Notes under the pieces: model-generated | Told to the model about the DNA's origin: nothing | Seen by the model: the letters and a program-made list of their open reading frames with translations, nothing else | Databases searched by the model: none | Source: Apostichopus japonicus | Taxonomy: Eukaryota > Echinodermata > Holothuroidea > Aspidochirotida > Stichopodidae | NCBI RefSeq assembly: GCF_037975245.1 | Contig: NC_092579.1 | Location: 8,152,001-8,216,000, forward strand | DNA length: 64,000 nt | Direction of reading: 5' to 3' | Program-made: the position numbers and the translations under genes | Part shown: piece by piece, positions 10,605-22,600 of the stretch | Layout: each line of letters starts with the position of its first letter | Position numbering within the stretch: the first letter of the stretch is position 1

Positions 10605-13600
10605 CTGTGAAAAAAAATTGATAACAACACTTTTAAAAGTTGTGGGTATGCAAGCATACTGTAGGGCTAGAGAAGATATTATCAAACATTTTTTTGTCTG
10701 TAAGATACAATATTCATAGCCTATCTTCATCAGTTAAAGCGCTTTTTCAGCTGATTTTTTAAGCTAACTTTTCGATTCTATCCGATGTTTAATTCCCAAA
10801 TGTCGTTCTTTAAGAAATAGTCATCTTTCACGATTATTGAAGAAGAAAAAAATCAATAAAAAACAATGTTGAAATTTTGCGATTTAAGTTCAGCATGAAA
10901 AAAAAATACATATCAATTTCGCTTAGCAAATGAGCTTCATACACTAGCATAAATACATTCTATATGCTGAGTAAATTTGGTAAAATTGCTGGTTAGTATA
11001 CTCATCTCATTCTCTAAAGTTAAAAGTTAGATAAGATAATTTTTGTTGCCTGGTAACAAACAGAAGGAGGTATATATGATTGTGTGGTTTAATTACAATT
11101 GCTGGAAAGCGAAGATAATGCATGTACCCAGCACAATTCCGCTAGGATAAGACCATAATTTATATAAACAAGTCTGGTGTATACTCATCAGAGCGTTTTA
11201 CTCTCAATATAAAGTGCAGTAACATTTTTACCTACAAGTAAAAACAAAAACAAAGTCATATGAATCTGTATCTCTATAAATTGAACAGTAAAACAGGAAA
11301 TAGATGGATTGATCATTCATAATATTTATTTGCTCTTTTAGTTATTCATGAAATTTCGGATTTTGTTCTATTTTTTTTTATGCTAAAAATGCTTCTAAAT
11401 TTGGCAAGCAACTTAATACAAAAGTGAAAAAAAATGGATAACTTTTCCTACAAAACAATAAAACTGCTAACTTCTGAGTAATCAGGCAATTAAACAGTTC
11501 TAAAGAAAAAACTGGTAAAATACAAAGCGTTTTGTCATCATTTCGTTGAATTTTAGCATCAGTTATTACTACGTCAGCAGAAAGTTCATACTTTAGGACG
11601 AGGGCGTCTTCGGGTTTCCAAAAACGTTATGCTCAATTTATTCGTCTCCACAATTGCGAACATTTATTGGTTCTCAATTTTTGCTAACATTCCCATCCCT
11701 CCTGCCATCACGGAGAATGTACAAAATCAGTGATTGCGTAGTCTGTATATAGAAAGGTATGGCATCCCACAAGGGCCATAACGGTTGAGTTTTCGACAAC
11801 AACCACGTACCATAAAGGGGATCATTCTAACTATATACGCAAATTTAAGGATTTCCGTAGAACAGCAAACCCTGTAAGAATTTTCAAGACTAGACGTATC
11901 GGCTGCTCTACTCACTTGAATACCCTATATTATTGTGTAAATAGAAATAAAATTCACATGTGAATTATTCACCTGCAGGTAAGGTACCAAACGTAAACCC
12001 AAATCCGTATGCAATCATAGTGAGGGTTATAGCCTTGTCATTGACGTGGTCAGGAAGAATTTGAGTTGATACAGAGTACGGCAGAACGTTGTAAATACCT
12101 CTTCCAGTTCCAATCACTGTTTTCAATGTTACAAATAAAATCAATCAATCAAGGTTCTCTAGCAAAATAAGAAAGAATTCATTTTACAAGAAAAGAAAAA
12201 ATCCCGCATACACACACACGCATAGCATTTTTTTTTTAAATTTTGGAACATTTGTCATTTTTGGAAAGTACGAAACTTACGACTTATTGTCAATAAACAT
12301 ATCCATTGAAGATGATATAATGGGACAAAGAATATGTCAACAGGGATTAGTTGTTTACAATGCCTGGTACTAAACCAATATGAACCGATGAAGCCGTGAG
12401 TTCGCAGCGAATACATCAGCTTGCCTGCTCGTAATACAACGCTTGACGCAACCAGTAGGATTAACGTAAGTCGGTGTTAATTTAAGGTCATCCCACCGAC
12501 CCACCCACATATCGGCATTCTCGTATAGCAAATATGTGACTTCCTAGGGATAGGGAGGGCCGATGATGTCATACGCCATCTACAACAGCAATTAGTCACT
12601 TGCGAAAGATTTCATTTTGAATCTTCTGTTACACTCTCCCCTACTATAAATAAAGACATGATCTTTACTGACTGGAGTATCTTGAAGGTTGATTAATTTG
12701 ATTGCCAGATGTATCCATGAAAGGAAAGGGATTGCCGTGAATATGCGAGGTTGTTAACATCAATCAAAAATCACTTCACATTATGTTCAACGTAAAGGAC
12801 AATCAGCTTTCAAAATTGGACAGAATTTTCTTCTTTTACAGAATACTTTCCGCTCACGTTTCATAAATTTATCTATAATTTCTAAGTCAAGAGATTCACG
12901 CACACTTTAGTTAGAGTTAATTAGAGTTAATGGATTATGATCAGGCAGTGGGTCAGCAAGGGCGCAATGCTAAGAACACTATAATAATAGAAGATTGGGT
13001 TATAGGCGAGGAAATGCAAAATTTAGGAGAGCACGGGTAAGGGAGGAGTGAAGAACATCCTTTTACAGAAATCCGAATACAATTTCACACAGGAATGCAA
13101 TGTAACTGTAAACACTGAACTAAACCATTAAACATGGTTTCTAGTATTTAGATGTAAGCGAGGTACATACTTGACTATTTCTGTCATATCTCATTGAATT
13201 ATTATTATTATTATTTTTTTTTTTTTTTTGGGGGGGGGGGGGCTATTTGGTTCGAATGTGGAAAGGGGCAAGGGTGATGTTTACTGTGCTGGGTATGAGG
13301 GTTAGGATGGTGACCGATTCGAAGAGCAATATAGGCCCACAGGCTATACCCACATCGCAGTTCTGGATGGCTTCGTGTACATATGTTTATACCCATACAT
13401 GCATTCACCTAATAGCTCAGGGGTATTACGAAGAGGTAAAGCAAAAATATGTTTGAAGAGCAATTTACTCACAAATGCTGCAGAGAAGTAAAACTTTGTA
13501 GACTGGCACGAATGTGATGAGCAATGTTGTAACGAAAAATAACAAATTGTGGCAGATGAGAAGAGTACAGTGTGGAACACTCTCGGCTATGATACCAATA

Positions 13601-16600
13601 CCGATTTTCCCGATCAATTCGAAGATAGGTTGCACAGTCAGTAAATTATTCAAACAGGCTTCAGTAACATGGATGCTATCGAAGTAGCTAACCTGAATAG
13701 TAAACAAAAAAATGAAATATGAAGAAAAAGTGTTATATTTGAGTTAACAATATATGACGACGTATGTATATAGATACAGAGCAAGGTAAATATAAGGCAC
13801 TACGTGGGTTGCACTCACATTTGTTATTAAAATTATATTTTTTAAACCATTGTGTGTGGAAGACCTTGGCAAATATCTATACACTCAAAAAAATGAAGTG
13901 TTAAATTTGAATCGTAAAGTGTTGAATTTAACACCCCACCCTGTTTGGATTAGGGACAACACCCACCGGGTTAAATTAACACTTCAGAAGTGTAACATAA
14001 TATAACACTTTGCGAGTGTTGCCTTAACAACACCCATACAAGTGTCAAAATAACACTTCCTGGTGTTGAAGGTACAGTACAGGGAGTAAAATTAACACAA
14101 TAAAGTGTTCATTTGTTAAAACTTCTGGGTGTCAACATGACACTTCAGGAAGTAAAATTAACACCATAAAGTGTTCATTTGTTAGCACTTCTGGGTGTCA
14201 AAATTGCACTTCAGGGAGTATAATTAACACTCTAGTGCACATTTTTTGGCCTTCTGGGTGTCAAAGTTCTGCTTCAGTGAGTAGAATTACCACCATATAG
14301 TATTCATTTGTCATCTGTGTCAAGATGATACTTAATGGACTCTCAACACACAATAGTGCTCTCTCGTTTATACTTCTGGATGTATATTTAACTGCTGGTT
14401 TGTAAAGTTTTACATGTTTATTATGTAACGCAAATACAATACTGTTATGTAAAATTTTGCCAGAAAAGTTTACATCGCACCCTTTTAGTAAATATTTTAT
14501 ACAGGTTTTAGGTTAATTATTACCTAGTAATTAGGTAAACAATATGGATGCATGTTTGAATCGCTCACAGCAGAAAGTTACATTTAAGAGAGAGCAAAAA
14601 GCAATGACAACACAAACAATTCAGAATGTGGGATTTTCAGCAATTAAACACCCTACTACCTTCCTATTCCAGAGGTCCATTTATTATAAAAGTATTGTCT
14701 TGTGGAATTAAATCAACTTAAAAGTGCCAACATTTTCAAATGCTAGTGCAGTTACTTGGTCTTTATTTGTCGAGTAGAGGATCGATGTTAGTTTAGTCCC
14801 GACAAAGCTGCAAAGTTTCATGCGGAAGCGTGGAATTCCAAAGATAAGAATAGAGAATATTTATAATGTTCTGTGACTTTTATTCCTTCACTACTCCTTC
14901 ACTCAATCTCTCAGGTCTTCATCAGTTTGCAGTCACTTCACTCAGCCACACCCTTCATTTTCCCAACAGCCAGCACAACAACACACAAGGCCAATATTCC
15001 AAGTCAAAGTCAAAGTGAACAGTGAACTCCCTTCCTCTCACACAATATCATAAGTAGTCTGTACATAGCATACACTGTAGAAACACACACACACACACAC
15101 ATCTCTAACCCCTCTTGACCCCCATCTCCCCTTATCTCTCCTTCATCCTGCCTGACCTACATAAGCACCAACTTTCGGACTTTCACTGGCTCACGCCCAA
15201 GAATTCCATCTCCATAGCAATAATATTTACAAAGTATAGTTAAAGAGGTATATTATAGAAATAGAAAGTTGCGATATATAGATTGTTCATGGTTATAGAA
15301 ATAGATAGTTGAGATATGTAGATTGTTCATGGTTATATATATAGTCTTTAAGTTTGTTCTCGACATTATTTTTTTGCACATGCCTTTTGGTTTCTAGATT
15401 AAAGACAAAGAAACAACTCTTCCCAAAGTCAATTTCAAATAAGCAACAACTTTAGAAAAATTCTGATCCATGGGATGAGAAAACATGGAGTGCTGTGTAT
15501 GATGACTGCTACACTACAGTGACTATGTCTTTGTTGTTGGCAAATGCCTTTTGGTATTCCAGATTAAACGCAAGAAACAACTCTTCCCAAAGTCAATTTC
15601 AAATAAGCAACAACTTTAGATATATGCTGATCCGTGGGATGAGAAAACGTGGAGTACTGTCTATGATGACTGCTACACTGCAGTTACTTTGTCTTTGTTG
15701 TTGGCTCGTACCTTTGGTATTCCAAATTAAACAAAAAGAAAAAACTCTTCCCAAAGACAATTCCAAATAAGCATCAACTTTACATACATTCTGATCCGTG
15801 AGATGAGGAAACATGGAATTCTGTCTATGACAACTGCTAAACTGCAGTAACGTTGTTTTTTTTTGTCGGCACGGTGAGCATAAAAATCTCGAATCTGGTT
15901 GCGTTTCACACCACCAGGCAACTTGTAGACAACTTTTTGGAAAAATTCCCAGGCACCGAGACTTGCAATTTGGTATAATTCAGATTTAACACGTAGAATA
16001 ATTTGAAGCAAACATCAATGGCTTCATAAATGTCCTCTGGGGTAGGGCATGTCTCTGGATGATCACAAATGACTGCTTGGGGTGTATTTTGCTTCCTCCA
16101 AGAAGTAACACATATTGCTGAGGTCTTTCTGAAATCTTTTGCAAATAGAATTCCAAGTTGATGCTTCCTAAGTAACAACAAACAAAAGAAAAGAAAAGAA
16201 AATTCCCATCATAATGAAATTGTGTTAAAACCTTGGAGCATAAGCAGTTTTTTACATGTACCCCTCACAAAACATGAACATTCCTAAAGAAAATGCACAC
16301 AATTTAATCAGTTGTGATTCTAACTTCTTCAAGTACGTTTGAATCTAGAAAGCCAGATGGCCTATAGTGATTACTTGTCAAAACAGGAACTTGCATTAAA
16401 CTTTCATCAGACAAGGTAGGCAACTTTTATAACCAATGCATCATGTTAACAATGCTTAAAACAATGCTCACTCCCACTGTATGCAATTGTGTAGATTGAT
16501 AATGAATTATAACAGCTAGATCACTTCCATAAGATATCTAAATTATAGTTGGGCCTAGGCTAGGTCTAAAAGTATCACCAATCCACATCAGCTTCGGCCT

Positions 16601-19600
16601 ACTTGCTACAACTTACAAGCTAAAATGGCAATTAGTGGTAATTATATATTGCATTACATGAATATATGTTTATCCCTTATTGAACATAGTACCAGCGTAA
16701 CTATAGGCCCATGCCTGATGCTATTTAAAATGCATTGTCTTGAAATAGCCTAAGTATACCCTACTACTACTAGTACTAGGCCTAGTAGTAGTACTACTTA
16801 AAAAAGTGACTCGCAGGGTATACGAAGTTACGGTTAACGCACAAAAAGGAATAGAATGCACTAGATTACAATAAAGGCCTAGACCAAAGTCCTCCGTCCG
16901 TCCGAAGGCAATTCCGTTTAATGTTTACTTGTATGTAGGCTACACTGATTCGTTGACAATTATGAGTTGACTATGACAAACAGCAGCTAGCCTATTATAT
17001 TAACTTATAGTATGACTTTAACGTTAGGTCTACGTAACGCAAGCGATTCAAATGCATTCGTCTACCCAGCTTAGTCGTGGGTCTCTAAGCATATCTCGTA
17101 ATTGTCACGTACACTTACATAATATCAAAACATACCTTCGAATTTTTCAATCAATTCTTCCAGGCCCCAGTCTCCTATAACGTCATTTTCATGCCATTGT
17201 AGCTCGTTATCGCACACTGAGTACGTAACGTTTTGTGGCTTGAACGTATATATGGCTGTGGTTACTATAGTACATTTAGTAACGATAAATGTCGACAAAC
17301 TGGTACAGGTATTGCTAGGTACGGTAAATGGGTGTTCACGGTACTAAGAATCCAGCTGACGGGAGGTTTGACCAATCAGAATGCTCGAACTGAAAGTACA
17401 CTTCTGCAGGTGTTAAAAAATCCACGCTACATAAATTATGTAACCCTACTCAGGGTCAGAGTAACCCTTCAGGTGTAGGGTGAACGGTTACACCTGGAAA
17501 GTGTTAAAATTCAACACTCCATTTTTTTGCGTGTAGGAGATGGTAATTTTTTCTCGATCGAGACGAAAGTAACCATTAAAAGAGAAGGCGATTCCAACCG
17601 TCATTTCACCCTCAGTGATAACAATGACTGCGACGAAGAACTTCTATGAGAAGCTGGCGAAACCAGGTTTGCTTCATTTGGGGGAAAATCATGACTTAGA
17701 AAAGTTGGTGGCTGCCAATTTATCAAGTTGTCATATTGTTGTTAGGATGTGAAACCTTTTATTTCCCTTTTTGTTTTGTTGTTTTCTTCATAGTTTTTAA
17801 GGTGAACGTATTCTGTGTTGTTAATGAAAACAATGTTAAACACGACGTCATGTTGAAAACATCGAAAGTATCATGTGTACAGTACCGATATCTATCAAAG
17901 AAAATGAACAACTTCCAATGTGTAATACGAGAAGGCTCGATGACGTCATACTTAGACTTGCTCAAGTCATATATCTGTGCGAGACAGTGCTTTACAATAG
18001 ACACATTTCTTAACATCACATCGAATAATACTAATGTTTTGGTAAGAAGTAAAAGCCATCGTATATGCCACTGTGCACGACAGATACATTTGGAAAGGCT
18101 GTTGTATTTTATTTGTTAATCATGTGGAAGCAAAACCTGAACACGAAATTAGCGGTGTCGATGCCCAAACATATATATATATATATAGCGTGGTTGGCCA
18201 TACACGTTAATATTCATGAACTTGTCCACACCAATATAAGGAGGATTATCTATTGACTATTGCGGCAACATATGAAAGAAGGTACCAGGAATCAGTTGTC
18301 ATGTTGACAAAAGTCTAATTAGTGACATCGTATAAAAGCAGATAAATGCATGAAGATTAATGGGGTCAAATTCTATGATCTCATAAGCATGTATCTATCT
18401 ATATACTTACACTGTATTATGCAAGTATATTTATAAAGCTAATTAGACAAACTATTTCAGAGATACCTGATGAAGACTTTTATTTTCACTGATTTATATT
18501 CATGGCATATTTGATCCATTTAAAAGCCATTTCTTGCAATTTGATGAATATTAATGGCATAAAGTTGGAGACTTCCTGAAAATGTGCTTATTATATGCCA
18601 ACATCGCTATACTAATATGAACCAAATTTTACGTTAAGTCTCCCCACTCATAAATATTCTTGAGATGAGAAACAAGAACCATAGGGCGTCTATCTACCAA
18701 GTATCGCGTTGATTCAACTTGTGTGTTTATTGAGATATCGTGTTTGCAAGCTGTTTTTGACAATTTCTCATGAAGTTCCACCCACAAATGATTATTAATG
18801 AGGTCAAAAAATTGTTGTTACAAAAGAACAAGTACATCACCATATCAGGTTAAAACTAAATCGGACATACAGTTGCAGAGATATTGACATGTTAAGTTTA
18901 TGATAAGCCCCATACCCACTCATTAATATTCACGAGATGGGAACCCAATACAACAGGGCTCATCCGAACATCCTGGGACATCTTCCTACCAATTATGACA
19001 TTGATTCAACTTGTGGTTGTTGATATATCGTGTTTACATGGTAGCCGTCACCCCCAAACCCACGCACACGCACAGCCACCCGCGCGCACGCACACACATC
19101 CGCGCGCACGCAAACACACGCAAAGGAGAGACGTCGAAGTTGGATCCTATATTTTATCCAATCATGGACGATTTAATCTGCCAGACTTGCTGAAGATTGT
19201 ACCATTATCACGCGTAATTATCCTGATAAAAAGATATTCGTTCTTACCAGTATCATCTGTGCCTATTAGTCTATTCATAATTTTGAATTCTGCTGGTATA
19301 TGGTCTTTACTATATACCTTTTGCATACACTCTCGATAAACAGTAAGACTTTCCAAACCTAGGATCTTACGTAAAATAAAAACTATTTTGCACGCATCAA
19401 TAAATTCATGCATAGGCTACATAAATTAATCCAACATGTTTTTCCTTCAAAAGAAGCAAAGTATAAACCCGATACAGTCCAATCGGAGTGATCAGTAGCT
19501 TTTGCGATCATTTTTGACGTAAACGTGGAGAATATCAACGGCTTCATCATAGACTATAATATCACAAAATAATATGAGATCTATATAACGGTACATTAAA

Positions 19601-22600
19601 GTCAACTTTTTTTTTTTTTATGCACGGTAACCTTGTTATGTCGAATTGCAAGGGACACACACTCACACACAAATTATTCGTATGTACAGTATTATTAACG
19701 TCAAAATCGCCCTCTGCTATCGACGAAAAGCTTCAAATTTAGTATTACTTTTAGGCATGAAATTGGACAAAGAGAAAGACATGTACGAAGATTATATGAA
19801 AAGCATTTCATCGTAATCTTGTTTTTTTTTGTTCTGATTTTAGTTTTTACCGGACGGACCATTTGACATTATATCCTCGTTATTCATGCATATTATAATA
19901 TATTTGCAAGAGATTTCACTTACAATATTTATCCAGTAAACTGACCATGTCATCGTTGGCAAGAAGATGGCAAAGAAAAACAACCAAGTCATCGGCGCTT
20001 TTAACAAAGTTGTCCAGGTTTCGGTTTTAAGTCCATCGTCTGCTTCATGAGTTTGACTTTCTTCATTTTGATGTTTATCAACTGTCGCATGAGAGCTGTT
20101 ACTTTCAGTATTATTCGGCGGTGTCTTTTTGTCGCTTCTAAGTTTGTTCAATATGGACGTTCGTCGACGATGTGGTGGCTCCGAGATGAGGAACGATGCG
20201 GGAACGGCTACGAGAGCGGTGAAAAATGACGTCAGCCTCAGAACAAAACGCCAGCCAATCACAGGAAGGAGTTTTTCATACGCCACAACGAGACCGATAG
20301 TAGCTGGAGAAAACAACATAAATTTGGAAATATAAAAAACAAAAAAACTGTACATGAACATTAAAAAGATTTATTCATATTTTAGCACTACGAAACATAT
20401 TTATCCTATAAATGACGTTTACGAAAAAATTGTTGATTGCAGGAACATTATCTTTTGCAGAGAGTTCAACTCTTTGCTACTTACTCAGGCCTGGTGAAGA
20501 GGGAGTGTCTGGGAGGTTATAGCCTCGGGTCAAGAATTGGGTAGGGTAAAAAATGAAAAAAATGGGGAAAAGAAATAATGAATTCCCAGTTTCATTAATT
20601 ACCTGATAAATAAAGACTGCAAAAAATGGAGCCTGGGGACATAACTGTCCTCCAGTATACAAGATATATACCTTTGATTATAACTCTGTTACAGACCATT
20701 TCTAAAGAGTATAGAGACATTCATGTTGGCTAGATCGGGACTCGAACTAGAGACTTTTATATATTACTGCTGGCTGGGTCTCTGGTTCGAATCCCATATT
20801 ATTATTAATACCACATAGAAAATATGATTTGTTTATAAATTGACCAGTTAGTCTTCGGTTGTTGGTTGAACTAATAAAGAAGGTAAACCTACCCAATGAA
20901 CTGCCACTGAAAGCGATTCCTGATGCTAATATTCGATGCCGATGCGGCAAATGTTCGAAGATGACGCACATAACAGAGTGTATTACAAAGTTGGAGGCTG
21001 TCCCATAACCGATTCCGTACAAAACGAGCAGCCCGGGAAACGAGTCCATTAATGAAGACAGAAAAATAGTCAAAGCAGTTAAGCTTGATCCGATTACAGT
21101 CAGTGATCGATAACTGATGTATTTTTCCAATCTTTCCGATATCGGACTTCCAAAGAAACACATCCCCCACGTCATTGAGGCTATCCATCCTGATTGTGTT
21201 GTAAGTATGAAAAATGGAAATGCAGATACAAATTGGCGATCGATTAATGAATACAGAGCAATGTCATTTCTAGATATCAGGCTACAAATAGGGGTGTGTC
21301 TAAAACGAAGACCTCTAAAACGAAGATAGAAGACTGGAAAAATCGAAAACAAATAGTCTTCATTTTTCGATCTTCGTTTTCGAGATTCGCAGTATAGGCC
21401 AATCTCGAAGAGGAAGACCGACACTATATTTCTAACAAAATTCATTTTGTATTTGAAACTATTGGTGAAATTCTTCTTAGATTTTCATTTTACAACAAAG
21501 AGGAGACAGACAATATGAAGAAAAATAATTCCCCAAATACTGACAAATTAAGTCAATGGTGGCCGCCATTTTTTAAGCCGAAATAGAAAACAGTTGTACG
21601 GATGCCCATAAGCTTAAATGACTTGCTCTTTACCACGAACTAATGGTTTCATAATCACCAATCCCCGTCCCCATGGCTGACACAGCCATTAAACCTTGTA
21701 TGATCTTCTAGAAGAGTTTCTTGACGATTGTATTTGTTTGAAATGATTATTAATGAAGGTCTTCGTTTTTCGAGATTGGAATATACAGCGAATCTCGAAA
21801 ACGAAGATTGAAAAACGAGGACTTCTTTGTTTTCGATTTTCCAGTCTTCTATCTTCGGTCTTCTTTTTAGATGTCTTTGTTTTAGAGATTTCACCAATCT
21901 CCTGTCTTCGATCTTCGTTTTAGAGGTCTTCGTTTTAGACACACCCCTACAAATAGCGATGGTAGCCTAACTATATGCAATACGTCCAAGGGCGGCGTAA
22001 GCACTTTTAATCTGGGGGGGCACCAACAACGAAGGGCACTTTGCAGAAATTCGATAAGTCTGATGAGCCTGATATTTGGTACCCTTTATAACTCTTATTG
22101 TATTATCTCATTTGCGTATACACATCACTCCATCAACGCCACCCCCCCCCCCCCTCAAGGAAACAATGCATACTAGCACTGCAGTATCTATTGTGCAAAA
22201 AAAAAGACAAAATGAGGTGAAATCATTATTAAGTCCAAGTCCCTGCACACGCGATCGATACATGCATGAAAGCAAATGAAATATGTCAAAATACTGAAAG
22301 AAAAGTAATTTTCTATGTGTTTTTCAATGGTTAAACTGATATTATTATGATCATTATTATTGAAACGACTTTCCCAATAATTATAACCAATTTGGAAGGG
22401 TTATAACACGGCAAATGATTGTATGTTATTGGCATGCGATGTAATAACCAACGCATACCTATATGATATGCACATTGACATGTTGAACGCGCGCGCGTAG
22501 CGCGCGAAAAATTTTGTTAATATTTTTCGGGCAAGTCGTTACAGCCCCCCCCCCCCCCCAAAATCAAATTGGGCTCCTACGCCTGTGGTAGTAAACATTT

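Larger units (their letters stand above)
13882..17533 (-). mobile_element. TA-flanked TIR element 2 carrying a decayed SAMD3-like gene
   Basis: The left end is TA|CACTCAAAAAAATGAAGTGT. The right end in reverse complement is TA|CACGCAAAAAAATGGAGTGT. The 3652-bp unit has inverted repeats of about 20 bases with two differences and TA on both sides. Both ends run on into arrays of AGTGTTAA/TTAACACT. It lies in transporter intron 3, with its own gene on the same minus strand: a CCAAT-containing promoter-like end at the right, a possible first coding exon at about 17136-17240, a TAGGCC-rich intron, and a C-terminal exon at 15865-16167 homologous to that of element 1 but with two frameshifts. The architecture mirrors element 1 although the array word differs. 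Confidence 0.7.

Noticed and set aside
20726..20800. tRNA-like 3' half (GTTCGAGTCCCGATC on the minus strand)
   Set aside because: No convincing box A, acceptor stem or anticodon arm could be drawn. It is probably a SINE fragment or chance.
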